Shown piece by piece: positions 52,119 through 63,907 of a DNA stretch of 64,000 nt (its first letter is position 1; each line of letters starts with the position of its first letter). Below the pieces are notes generated by a model. It did not search any database, had not been told where the DNA came from, and was given only the letters and a program-made list of their open reading frames with translations. The position numbers and the translations under genes are program-made. The stretch is from Scatophagus argus (lineage: Eukaryota > Chordata > Actinopteri > Scatophagidae), in NCBI RefSeq assembly GCF_020382885.2, contig NC_058506.1, forward strand, positions 23,224,818 to 23,288,817, given 5' to 3'.

Positions 52119-52841
52119 GTAATCCTTGAATGTCAAACTGCTTCCATCCCCAGTAAATAATGAACTGGGGGAAAACATGATGGGCTATAAAAGCAAATGT
52201 ACCTCCACAAAGTTAAAACTTTTTCTTGGCACATGAAAATTTGATACTTTAGACTCACAGTTTGGATAAAGAATCCCAATCTTTAGTCATTCTGACCGTG
52301 ACTTCATTAGATGTAACGCTGAGGTTTTCATTTTGACTTTGACTTAAATATTTGTATAATTTGAATGTGTTTTATTTCTAATGTAATGTCTAAAGAGTGA
52401 AAATGAAGGCAGTTTTTATTTGTTTCTTGACTTACTTTTACATACAAATTTTGTAAGCTAATGTGACTCTTTTCTATAGCATGTTAATACAGCTATAGAG
52501 GTTCGATACAATGTGTGACAGTGGTGAACCTATGGTACATCCAAGCTTTCATCCGCAGAACCTTTTTTGTGAAAGTATATGCAACGTACAGCCTCATATT
52601 TCAACCAAAATAGGTTCAATTGATCTCAAAGTTGTACAAGCATCCAACATCCACCCAAAGAATCTGAATCCTGCATATCAGGTTGCCACCTCCTCTCCAA
52701 TGATTTCAGATACCCGGTTGCATTTTTGCAATGTCAGAATTCAAATTCAACCGACTGCACTTGATTCAGAACCTCACTATGATCGCCTGGTGCAATTTTG
52801 GTATCGAAATTCAGCCTGAAATCAAAATTGGGGCCTTAAGT

Positions 52842-53230
52842 GGTTGCAAAAGAACAAAAGGTGAATAGTTCATCAGTTAATCATTCGTTTGGGGCTGATC
52901 GGACAAACTTAAATTTTTGTGTCTCTGGCTGAAAAGAGCTCAGGAGGGCACATAGGCAGAAAGGGCAGAATGGGCTGACAGGGTCTCTGAAGCCCCCTGA
53001 ACCTGTATGGGGACGATGTCTTGAAATCAAGCCCTCATCGGGTAGAGGCGCCCTCTGTCCGATATGCTGAACGGTGGCCCGATCTGGCGAAGCAGACCTG
53101 ATGGGGTCCCCAAGCTGTCTGGAGCACAAGGGGGTCACCGGGGCAATTTCGGGGGCGTGCCCTTTGATTTTAGGGCTTCGGGAACCATGCTCGTGTGTTC
53201 AGGGCAAAAAAAGTTTTGGGTGTGTCCAGT
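52842..53230. other. GC-rich block, unit C
   Basis: Same as the unit B block; no difference noticed. Confidence 0.4.
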
Positions 53231-53670
53231 GGATAAACAGAAATGTAAATATATTCTCTAAATATCATGTGTCCAACAAGTACAAAGAGATGCAAAAGTC
53301 AATTTTATAGAGCCCCAGATCACAATTTGAAAGAAGGCTTTCCAAAGTGCACAAAAGATTTGGGAAGGCATCTGCCAGTTATTTTATTTTTGCGCTCCGG
53401 ATCAATGTTTGTAATCACAAGAGCAAGAGAACTTCTTCAAGAAGTTTTATTTATTTATTTATTTTAAACTTGGCTGATATTTGAACTCTTAAAAATGACA
53501 TCATCTTTACCAAATACTCATTTCAACTTAGTATTCATCCTTCATACTTACTTTATGTTCCATGTTAACATCAAATCTGAAATATGATAAAATCTAAGAT
53601 AATTATGACGGTGGACATAGGCTGAGGGAAGTTTTGTGAAGTGAAAACATCAAGTTAATTCGACATACAG

Positions 53671-53793
53671 CAATTAAGGCCCCCAGGGATGTGAGATGGC
53701 CTTGACCGGAGAACTAAGGGCCTTTCAGAAGCTTATAAAATATGTCTGCCAGTCAACCTCTGATCTTGTCAGAGAAGGTTCATGTCAACAGAG
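53671..53793 (+). promoter_or_regulatory. receptor promoter and leader exon, unit C
   Basis: The same four elements as in units A and B, unchanged by eye. Confidence 0.65.
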
Positions 53794-55048
53794 GTAAACC
53801 TGCTTCACATACTCATACGGTTCAGCATTGTTGATTTCCACTGTTCAGTGTGTCCATCTGATATGTGTCGTTGTGAAAGAAAAGTCAGCAGTGAAATGTG
53901 ACTCTTGTTGAAAACTGAAAACTCCTCAAAATCAAACCATCTCAAGCAGGAAGATGACCTGTCAAAGGTTTTAAAGCAACAACTGATATGATAAAGAACC
54001 GCTTTCAAAATTTGAGATGCTTTATATAAAAGATTGACATTTTGTTCTTTAAATGTTAACATTTAAACAGTAACAAATGAACGCAAAGAAACTAAAGTGA
54101 AAATAAATCTATTAAGTGTATCACTGCAGAAACAAATTTTGAATGTTTGATTTAGATAAAGTTTTTGTCTACATTAAAAAAAACTGCATTGTAGAATTCC
54201 TTTTCCAACAGAATGTAAGACTGGTTTAGCATTTATTGAAAAGAGGTTGTTCAGTTTTGTCAGTGATACTGTACATGTTTCCAAGCTGTTTAGGAAATCA
54301 GTGAAACCCTCAAACTGTACATTGAGGTGACACTGGAGCTGCAGTGTGTTTCAAGGATTTTACATTAACTTCCATTGCAATATGACCAAAGGTATTTTTA
54401 ATTACATTTGTAAAGGCTCATGTGCAGTGAAGTTGTGCTCTGCGATCATAATGCTGAAGACAATACTCATGACTCCGGTTTCAGACTTAAAGCTTTCATG
54501 CAACAGTGCTGACAAAAGAGCTAGTGTTCATTCTTTGAAAATTTGAAGACAGTTTGTTTTATGTGTTTTCTCAGCAGCACGTAGGCTACATTCAGCAAGT
54601 GGTAAGTGTCTAAAACAATGTAAAGTGATACTGTGAGGACAGAGGTTGCTTTCCTAGCTAGGAGTAAGAGTCATGGTTTTTCATCAGGTTTTTTTTTTTT
54701 CATTGATGGCAGCAAATCATGAGAACATGAACACAAATATCAGTTCAGATTAAAAGACTGACGATGTGGAAAAAAACAGATGTATATTAAACTCTTAAAT
54801 CCCTACTTTGAAAGGAAAAACCTCAAATTATCTTCAAGACATTGGTTAGAGTTCAGTGTAAATGGGTTTTTGTCATTTCGAGAAACTTTCGCACAAAAGA
54901 AAATTTTTCAAATTTGCTGCTTTCCATTTCAGAGCTGCACTCATTTACCAGCTCAGAAATTACTGACATTTTGATTAGCAGCATGACTAGATGAGGTTTT
55001 GATTTCAGTGTTGACTGAATTCTCCATCCATGATCCTCTCCCTGCAGA

Positions 55049-55972
55049 ATGGAGAACCAAACGATCGATATGGACGTTCTACAGCTGGAGGGATTAAAGC
55101 TTGGCCCAAGGTTCACCATTCCAGCATTTTTCCTCCTTTTCATCATCTACATCTTCATTTTGGTGTCCAACATTGGCCTGGTGGTTTTGATTTTCACAAA
55201 GAGGAGCCTCCATGAGCCCATGTATCTGCTCTTATGCAACATGAGTATTAATGATGTTTTCGGGTCTACGTCCATTATTCCTCGCATGCTGGGTGACATT
55301 TTAATTCCAAGCAATGACCGGTACATTCATTACAATGACTGTGTAGTTCAGGCCTTCTGTGCTCACGCTCACGGAGGCACTTCACACACTGTACTCGTAG
55401 TCATGGCCTTTGATCGATACGTGGCCATCTGCAACCCTCTCCGATACACCACCATCATGACCAACAGGATGGTGGTGAAGCTCTCAGTGGGCGCCTGGGG
55501 GGTAGCTTTCCTTATGGTTGGTATCCTTTTGAGACTCAGCACCCGCCTGTCGCGCTGCAGAAGGGTTGTACTCAACCCGTACTGTGACAATCCCTCCTTG
55601 TTCAAGCTATCTTGTGAAAATGTTGTTATCAACCACATTTACGGCCTCATCATCGCCATGGGCACAATGGCCGTGTCCCTGTGCAGCGTGATTCTCACCT
55701 ACATGAGGATCGCCATGGTGTGTCTGACAACAAGAGCTATGAGTAACAAAGCTTTTCAGACCTGTGCCACACACCTGGCTGTGTACATCATCCTGCTCTT
55801 GTCAGGTGGCATCATCATCCTCCTCCATCGTTTCCCTGGCTTATCAGATCACAGGAAGATTGGATCCATCTTGTTCCATATTGTTCCTCCTTCCATGAAC
55901 GCTGTTATCTACGGACTGCAAATCAAAGCAGTCAGAGAAAAAATTTTGAATGTATTCAGCAAAAAAAAATAA
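55049..55972 (+). CDS. odorant receptor, array copy C
   Basis: Identical in protein to copies A and B. Its 3' flank agrees with unit A ('gtgaagtg', 'gcttgttggg') rather than with its neighbour B. Confidence 0.95.
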   Translation: MENQTIDMDVLQLEGLKLGPRFTIPAFFLLFIIYIFILVSNIGLVVLIFTKRSLHEPMYLLLCNMSINDVFGSTSIIPRMLGDILIPSNDRYIHYNDCVVQAFCAHAHGGTSHTVLVVMAFDRYVAICNPLRYTTIMTNRMVVKLSVGAWGVAFLMVGILLRLSTRLSRCRRVVLNPYCDNPSLFKLSCENVVINHIYGLIIAMGTMAVSLCSVILTYMRIAMVCLTTRAMSNKAFQTCATHLAVYIILLLSGGIIILLHRFPGLSDHRKIGSILFHIVPPSMNAVIYGLQIKAVREKILNVFSKKK

Positions 55973-56769
55973 CATGTCACAAGTGAAGTGATGGCATTAA
56001 ATCGAATGTAAAGTCATGTTAAAACTTGGCAAACCTAAAGTGAAGAATTTAATGTCCTTATTGTGATAGTGAGTAGCACATACCCAACTGCCTTGGTCTT
56101 ATATCTTATAAAATCTGATACTTAAAGAAAGCTCACACAAAACAGCATGTAGGTGGGGTTCATAGAATTTGCTTGTAGGTCAATAAGCAAAGAGATTTGC
56201 AAGCATCGTGGTGGCCTCTGCACAAAGAAGTGCTTGTTGGGCTCAGCTCATTCTTCCAGTTATGTGAGACTGATGGCTATGCCAATATGTTGTCTGTGTT
56301 CAAGTTTGACAAACTAGGTGATCTGTATCCCTTAATGTTTTGCTGTTAACTGCTAATAGGTCATAGTTGTCTCAAGTATAATTACACGACACCATGCCAT
56401 AAGTATTACATATTGTATGGATGTGTTTTCATTTTGATGCATTTTCCTTTGCACATTATCCAAAGAGTATGTTTAACTGTTTTTGTCCTTAATGCTCCAA
56501 GCTTGCTGTAAAAGAATATTTCTTAGTGAATTAAACCTCATGTCTAAAATTAGGATGTGACACAGTACACAATAAGAAAATAATAAGAATCATTAAATTG
56601 CAGAAACATTTCAATGGGACGCTTACAGCAAAGAAGTTTTTCCAGTGTCTTCTGAGATCAGAGGCACTGAGCATGAAAAGCAAACATATCGTACCAATGT
56701 CTGGAAGCAAGGGAAATAATACACACTAAATGTGCCTGGTATATGTGAAACACTAATGAATGTATTTTT

Positions 56770-57405
56770 CATATCGCCAGCAGGAAGAAAATGTAAGGTG
56801 AATAGTACTGGTCAGAGCACAGAACCTTGGGGAACTCTGTGACAAATCTTTGCGTACAAGGATGATTCATCATTAACATGAACGAACTGAGTTCAATCTG
56901 ATAAATATGAATGAGACCAGCTTAATGCAGCTCCTTTAATGCCAATTGAGTGTTCACGTCTGTGGAATGAAATGTGGTGGTTAATGGTGTCAAATGGAGC
57001 ACTGAGGTCTAACAATACGAGTACAGAGACAAGATCCTCTTCTGATGCAAGCACAAGATTATTTGTGACTTTGACCAGCGTCATCTCTGTGCTGTGATGA
57101 GCTCTAAAACCAGACTGGGAATCCTTAAGTAGACTTTTACTATGTAGAAAGTCTCATAGCTGATTGGCCACTGCTTTCATGAGGATCTTAGAGAGAAAGG
57201 AAAGGTTAGATATCGGTATATAGTTGCCCAAAACCTCTGGATCAAGAGTAGGTTTTTTAAGGAGAGTTTTGATTCCAGCTACTTTAGAGGACTGTGATAC
57301 ATAGCCTGTTATTAGAGACGGACTGATCGTATCTAGAAGGGAAGTGTTAAGTGGGGGTACAACTTCTTTGAGCAGCTTAGTTGGCATGGGGTCTAACAGG
57401 CATAT
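56770..57405 (-). mobile_element. L2-type LINE fragment, unit C
   Basis: Same fragment and same TGA as in units A and B. Confidence 0.88.
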
Positions 57406-57959
57406 TGTTGGTTTGAAGAGATCAATTAGTTTAGTTTATTTTTAATAGTAACTGTTTTCATTGTTAATATCTCTTCTAAACGATTCAAGAATCAGTTGAC
57501 ATGAAATACGTGCATGCACTAGTTTTTATCCTCCACATCACAGCCAGATGGTGCTGCATTGTGTCTTGTGAATCCCTTATGACTTTCTTAAATTTGAAAA
57601 GAAAAAAAAAAAAGAATCACAATTGGGAAAAGTGACTCTCTCAGTAACAAAGAAAACTGCTATAGAAGCATTTATGAAATGTACCAAAAATAAATCCGAT
57701 GTTCCTTCAACCTGGCCATGATTTAACTCCTGCCCTTACAAAGTAAGATCCAGTGCTAATATTTTAAAAGTTATTTTTCCAACTTGGAATCATATCCAGA
57801 ATACAGCTGCCTGACAAATAAATAAATAAAAACAGATGAAAGCAAAAGCACAGTGAGTTGACACAAATAGTGGCAACCTGCATGGTCATTTTGATATCAA
57901 GTATACAGCAGCAGTTGCCTAGTGGCTGTTCAGCAATACAACAAAGTTTGGAGTACCAG

Positions 57960-58033
57960 GGGCCCCTGAGTCAGCTTGTGAAAATGTGTCAGTCCACATC
58001 CAGTCTGGCTGGAGGAGGTTCACATCAACAGAG
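57960..58033 (+). promoter_or_regulatory. decayed second leader module, unit C
   Basis: Same sequence as in units A and B. The unit D equivalent would lie beyond the right edge of the window. Confidence 0.5.
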
Positions 58034-58756
58034 GTAATCCTTGAATGTCAAACTGCTTCCATCCCCAGTAAATAATGAACTGGGGGAAAACATGATGGGC
58101 TATAAAAGCAAATGTACCTCCACAAAGTTAAAACTTTTTCTTGGCACATGAAAATTTGATACTTTAGACTCACAGTTTGGATAAAGAATCCCAATCTTTA
58201 GTCATTCTGACCGTGACTTCATTAGATGTAACGCTGAGGTTTTCATTTTGACTTTGACTTAAATATTTGTATAATTTGAATGTGTTTTATTTCTAATGTA
58301 ATGTCTAAAGAGTGAAAATGAAGGCAGTTTTTATTTGTTTCTTGACTTACTTTTACATACAAATTTTGTAAGCTAATGTGACTCTTTTCTATAGCATGTT
58401 AATACAGCTATAGAGGTTCGATACAATGTGTGACAGTGGTGAACCTATGGTACATCCAAGCTTTCATCCGCAGAACCTTTTTTGTGAAAGTATATGCAAC
58501 GTACAGCCTCATATTTCAACCAAAATAGGTTCAATTGATCTCAAAGTTGTACAAGCATCCAACATCCACCCAAAGAATCTGAATCCTGCATATCAGGTTG
58601 CCACCTCCTCTCCAATGATTTCAGATACCCGGTTGCATTTTTGCAATGTCAGAATTCAAATTCAACCGACTGCACTTGATTCAGAACCTCACTATGATCG
58701 CCTGGTGCAATTTTGGTATCGAAATTCAGCCTGAAATCAAAATTGGGGCCTTAAGT

Positions 58757-59145
58757 GGTTGCAAAAGAACAAAAGGTGAATAGTTCATCAGTTAATCATT
58801 CGTTTGGGGCTGATCGGACAAACTTAAATTTTTGTGTCTCTGGCTGAAAAGAGCTCAGGAGGGCACATAGGCAGAAAGGGCAGAATGGGCTGACAGGGTC
58901 TCTGAAGCCCCCTGAACCTGTATGGGGACGATGTCTTGAAATCAAGCCCTCATCGGGTAGAGGCGCCCTCTGTCCGATATGCTGAACGGTGGCCCGATCT
59001 GGCGAAGCAGACCTGATGGGGTCCCCAAGCTGTCTGGAGCACAAGGGGGTCACCGGGGCAATTTCGGGGGCGTGCCCTTTGATTTTAGGGCTTCGGGAAC
59101 CATGCTCGTGTGTTCAGGGCAAAAAAAGTTTTGGGTGTGTCCAGT
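58757..59145. other. GC-rich block, unit D
   Basis: Same as the unit B block; no difference noticed, in contrast to the diverged 3' half of unit D. Confidence 0.4.
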
Positions 59146-59585
59146 GGATAAACAGAAATGTAAATATATTCTCTAAATATCATGTGTCCAACAAGTACAA
59201 AGAGATGCAAAAGTCAATTTTATAGAGCCCCAGATCACAATTTGAAAGAAGGCTTTCCAAAGTGCACAAAAGATTTGGGAAGGCATCTGCCAGTTATTTT
59301 ATTTTTGCGCTCCGGATCAATGTTTGTAATCACAAGAGCAAGAGAACTTCTTCAAGAAGTTTTATTTATTTATTTATTTTAAACTTGGCTGATATTTGAA
59401 CTCTTAAAAATGACATCATCTTTACCAAATACTCATTTCAACTTAGTATTCATCCTTCATACTTACTTTATGTTCCATGTTAACATCAAATCTGAAATAT
59501 GATAAAATCTAAGATAATTATGACGGTGGACATAGGCTGAGGGAAGTTTTGTGAAGTGAAAACATCAAGTTAATTCGACATACAG

Positions 59586-59708
59586 CAATTAAGGCCCCCA
59601 GGGATGTGAGATGGCCTTGACCGGAGAACTAAGGGCCTTTCAGAAGCTTATAAAATATGTCTGCCAGTCAACCTCTGATCTTGTCAGAGAAGGTTCATGT
59701 CAACAGAG
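59586..59708 (+). promoter_or_regulatory. receptor promoter and leader exon, unit D
   Basis: Same four elements, unchanged, ahead of the diverged receptor at 60964. It lies in the part of unit D that matches unit C. Confidence 0.65.
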
Positions 59709-60963
59709 GTAAACCTGCTTCACATACTCATACGGTTCAGCATTGTTGATTTCCACTGTTCAGTGTGTCCATCTGATATGTGTCGTTGTGAAAGAAAAGT
59801 CAGCAGTGAAATGTGACTCTTGTTGAAAACTGAAAACTCCTCAAAATCAAACCATCTCAAGCAGGAAGATGACCTGTCAAAGGTTTTAAAGCAACAACTG
59901 ATATGATAAAGAACCGCTTTCAAAATTTGAGATGCTTTATATAAAAGATTGACATTTTGTTCTTTAAATGTTAACATTTAAACAGTAACAAATGAACGCA
60001 AAGAAACTAAAGTGAAAATAAATCTATTAAGTGTATCACTGCAGAAACAAATTTTGAATGTTTGATTTAGATAAAGTTTTTGTCTACATTAAAAAAAACT
60101 GCATTGTAGAATTCCTTTTCCAACAGAATGTAAGACTGGTTTAGCATTTATTGAAAAGAGGTTGTTCAGTTTTGTCAGTGATACTGTACATGTTTCCAAG
60201 CTGTTTAGGAAATCAGTGAAACCCTCAAACTGTACATTGAGGTGACACTGGAGCTGCAGTGTGTTTCAAGGATTTTACATTAACTTCCATTGCAATATGA
60301 CCAAAGGTATTTTTAATTACATTTGTAAAGGCTCATGTGCAGTGAAGTTGTGCTCTGCGATCATAATGCTGAAGACAATACTCATGACTCCGGTTTCAGA
60401 CTTAAAGCTTTCATGCAACAGTGCTGACAAAAGAGCTAGTGTTCATTCTTTGAAAATTTGAAGACAGTTTGTTTTATGTGTTTTCTCAGCAGCACGTAGG
60501 CTACATTCAGCAAGTGGTAAGTGTCTAAAACAATGTAAAGTGATACTGTGAGGACAGAGGTTGCTTTCCTAGCTAGGAGTAAGAGTCATGGTTTTTCATC
60601 AGGTTTTTTTTTTTTCATTGATGGCAGCAAATCATGAGAACATGAACACAAATATCAGTTCAGATTAAAAGACTGACGATGTGGAAAAAAACAGATGTAT
60701 ATTAAACTCTTAAATCCCTACTTTGAAAGGAAAAACCTCAAATTATCTTCAAGACATTGGTTAGAGTTCAGTGTAAATGGGTTTTTGTCATTTCGAGAAA
60801 CTTTCGCACAAAAGAAAATTTTTCAAATTTGCTGCTTTCCATTTCAGAGCTGCACTCATTTACCAGCTCAGAAATTACTGACATTTTGATTAGCAGCATG
60901 ACTAGATGAGGTTTTGATTTCAGTGTTGACTGAATTCTCCATCCATGATCCTCTCCCTGCAGA

Positions 60964-61893
60964 ATGGAGAACCAAACGATCGATATGGACGTTCTACAGC
61001 TGGAGGGATTAAAGCTTGGCCCAAGGTTCACCATTCCAGCATTTTTCCTCCTTTTCATCATCTACATCTTCATTGTGGTGTCCAACATTGGCCTGGTGGT
61101 TTTGATTTTCACAAAGAGGAGCCTCCATGAGCCCATGTATCTGCTCTTCTGCAACATGAGTATTAATGATGTTTTCGGGGCTACGACCATTATTCCTCGC
61201 GTGCTGAGTGACATTTTAATTCCAAGCAATGACCGGTACATTCATTACAATGACTGTGTAGTTCAGGCCTTCTGTGCTCACGCTCACGGAGGCACTTCAC
61301 ACACTGTACTCGTAGTCATGGCCTTTGATCGATACGTGGCCATCTGCAACCCTCTGCGATACACCACCATCATGACCAACAGGATGGTGGTGAAGCTCTC
61401 AGTGGGCGCCTGGGGGGTAGCTTTCCTTATGGTTGGTATCCTTTTGAGACTCAGCACCCGCCTGTCGCGCTGCAGAAGGGTTGTACTCAACCCGTTCTGT
61501 GACAATCCCTCCTTGTTCAAGCTATCCTGTGAAAATGTTGTTATCAACCACATTTACGGCCTCATCATCGCCATGGGCACGATGGCCGTGTCCCTGTGCA
61601 GCGTGATGCTCACCTACATGAGGATCACCATGGTGTGTCTGACTAGCAAGAGCAAAGTTGTGAATAGCAAAGCTTTTCAGACCTGTGCCACGCACCTGGC
61701 TGTGTACATCATCCTGCTTTTGTCAGGTGGCATCATCATCCTCCTCCATCGTTTCCCTGACTTATCAGATCACAGGAAGATTGGATCCATCTTGTTCCAT
61801 ATTGTTCCTCCTTCCATGAACGCTGTTATCTACGGACTGCAAATCAAAGCTCTCAGAGAAAAAATTTTGAATGTATTCAGCAAAAACAACTAA
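60964..61893 (+). CDS. odorant receptor, array copy D (diverged)
   Basis: A 309-residue receptor. It differs from A-C at more than a dozen residues, all after about position 37: FIVVSNIG, LLFCNMS, GATTIIPRVLSD, NPFCDN, VMLTYMRITMV, FPDLSD, KALREK and the tail KNN. Loop 3 reads SKSKVVNSKAFQTC, the form shared with the 35802 gene, so copies A-C carry the derived two-residue deletion. TM7 is again NAVIY. It is intact and expected to be functional. Confidence 0.95.
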   Translation: MENQTIDMDVLQLEGLKLGPRFTIPAFFLLFIIYIFIVVSNIGLVVLIFTKRSLHEPMYLLFCNMSINDVFGATTIIPRVLSDILIPSNDRYIHYNDCVVQAFCAHAHGGTSHTVLVVMAFDRYVAICNPLRYTTIMTNRMVVKLSVGAWGVAFLMVGILLRLSTRLSRCRRVVLNPFCDNPSLFKLSCENVVINHIYGLIIAMGTMAVSLCSVMLTYMRITMVCLTSKSKVVNSKAFQTCATHLAVYIILLLSGGIIILLHRFPDLSDHRKIGSILFHIVPPSMNAVIYGLQIKALREKILNVFSKNN

Positions 61894-62629
61894 TATGTCA
61901 CAAGTGAAATGATGGCATTAAATCAAATGTAAAGTTATGTTATTTAAAAACTTGGCAAACCTAAAGTGAAGAATTTAATGTCCTTTTTGTGATAGTGAGT
62001 AGCACATACCCAACTGCCTTGGTCTTATATCTTATAAAATCTGATACTTAAAGAAAGCTCACACAAAACAGCATGTAGGTGGGGTTCATAGAATTTGATG
62101 GGCTCAGCTCATTCTTCCAGTTATGTGAGACTGATGGCTATGCCAATATGTTGTCTGTGTTTAAGTTTGACAAACAGAGTGTTCTGTATCCCTTAATGTT
62201 TTGCTGTTAACTACTAGTGGTCATAGTTGTCTCAAGTATAATTACACAACATCATGCCATAAGTATTACATATTGTATGGAGGTGTTTTGATTTTGATGC
62301 ATTTTCCTTTCGCACATTATCCAAAGAGTATGTTTAACTGTTTTTGTCCTTAATGCTCCAAGCTTGCTGTAAAAGAATATTTCTTAGTGAATTAAACCTC
62401 ATGTCTACAATTATGTGTGACAAAGTACACAAAAAGAAAATAATAAGAATCATTAAATTGCAGAATCATTTCAATGGGAAGCTTACAGCAAAGAAGTTTT
62501 TCCAGTGTCTTCTGAGATCAGAAGCACTGAGCATGAAAAGCAAAGATATCGTACCAATGTCTGGAAGCAAGGGAAATAATACACACTAACTGTGCCTGTT
62601 ATATGTGAAACACTAATGAATGTGTTTTT

Positions 62630-63265
62630 CATATCACCAGCAGGAAGAAAATGTAAGGTGAATAGTACTGGTCAGAGCACAGAACCTTGGGGAACTCTGT
62701 GACAAATCTTTGCGTACAAGGATGATTCATCATTAACATGAACGAACTGAGTTCAATCTGATAAATATGAATGAGACCAGCTTAATGCAGCTCCTTTAAT
62801 GCCAATTGAGTGTTCACGTCTGTGGAATGAAATGTGGTGGTTAATGGTGTCAAATGGAGCACTGAGGTCTAACAATACGAGTACAGAGACAAGATCCTCT
62901 TCTGATGCAAGCACAAGATTATTTGTGACTTTGACCAGCGTCATCTCTGTGCTGTGATGAGCTCTAAAACCAGACTGGGAATCCTTAAGTAGACTTTTAC
63001 TATGTAGAATGTCACATAGCTGATTGGCCACTGCTTTCATGAGGATCTTAGAGAGAAAGGAAAGGTTAGATATCGGTATATAGTTGCCCAAAACCTCTGG
63101 ATCAAGAGTAGGTTTTTTAAGGAGAGTTTTGATTCCAGCTACTTTAGAGGACTGTGATACATAGCCTGTTATTAGAGACGGACTGATCGTATCTAGAAGG
63201 GAAGTGTTAAGTGGGGGTACAACTTCTTTGAGCAGCTTAGTTGGCATGGGGTCTAACAGGCATAT
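62630..63265 (-). mobile_element. L2-type LINE fragment, unit D (stop absent)
   Basis: Here the plus strand reads 'gaatgtcacatagctg', so the minus frame runs on through NQLCDILHSKSLLKDSQSGF for 164 codons (63247-62753). This is the ancestral state; the stop in A-C arose after their common ancestor split from D. It is still only a fragment of reverse transcriptase. Confidence 0.88.
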
Positions 63266-63459
63266 TGTTGGTTTGAAGAGATCAATTAGTTTAGTTTATT
63301 TTTAATAGTAACTGTTTTCATTGTTAATATCTCTTCTAAACGATTCAAGAATCAGTTGACATGAAATACGTGCATGCACTAGTTTTTATCCTCCACATCA
63401 CAGCCAGATGGTGCTGCATTGTGTCTTGTGAATCCCTTATGACTTTCTTAAATTTGAAA

Positions 63460-63477
63460 AAAAAAAAAAAAAAAAAA
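63460..63477. repeat. A-run, expanded in unit D
   Basis: The A-run is about 20 bases here against about 12 in units A-C (for example 45770-45782). Such a tract is prone to sequencing and assembly error. Confidence 0.8.
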
Positions 63478-63637
63478 GAATCACAATTGGGAAAAGTGAC
63501 TCTCTCAGTAACAAAGAAAATTGCTATAGAAGCATTTATGAAATGTACTAAAAATATATCTGATGTTCCTTCAACCTGACCATGATTTAACTCATGCCCT
63601 TACAAAGTAAGATCCAGTGCTAATATTTTAAAAGTTA

Positions 63638-63907
63638 AGCCTGTGAATATTCTCATTCATCCAGGTCATGGTTATCTCAAGGAAATTCAATCGAATGCAA
63701 CTGGACTTAGTTATTTGTCTTTGAAGACGTTTCACCTCTCATCCAAGAGGCTTCATCAGTTCACGCTCGCTTGACTAGGCTGGGACTAGTCCAACTAGCT
63801 GGTTTGGAGACCCAGGTATTTAACCTCTGTGGAGGCATTCACATGGCCAGTGGTGTCATAGGCTCGTTTAGTGCTCCATTGTGCCAATTCGATTGAATTT
63901 CCTTCAG
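63638..63907 (-). mobile_element. 270-bp insertion unique to unit D, 15-bp target duplication
   Basis: The target 'atattttaaaagtta' is duplicated at 63623-63637 and 63908-63922, and units A-C have a single uninterrupted copy, so the boundaries are exact. The insert contains 'gaagacgtttcacctctcat' and 'ccaagaggcttcatcag', a motif I associate with a widespread teleost retroelement. It also carries an inverted pair 'aaggaaattcaatcgaat' / 'attcgattgaatttcctt' near its ends. The orientation is a guess and the family is unresolved. The long duplication fits target-primed insertion rather than cut-and-paste. Confidence 0.85.

Larger units (their letters stand above)
46785..52699. repeat. tandem array unit B (5915 bp)
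   Basis: Second copy. By eye it differs from unit C at only a couple of sites, for example 'caagtgaaatg' at 50064 and 'gcttgatggg' at 50318, where C and A have 'aagtg' and 'gttggg' but D agrees with B. Confidence 0.95.
52700..58614. repeat. tandem array unit C (5915 bp)
   Basis: Third copy, the same length as B, with an identical receptor protein and the same LINE fragment stop. Confidence 0.95.

Noticed and set aside
52700-58614. Array units as a pure assembly duplication
   Set aside because: Units differ at several substitutions, a 27-bp indel and A-run lengths, and D is clearly diverged, so at least some copies are real. Exact copy number remains open.
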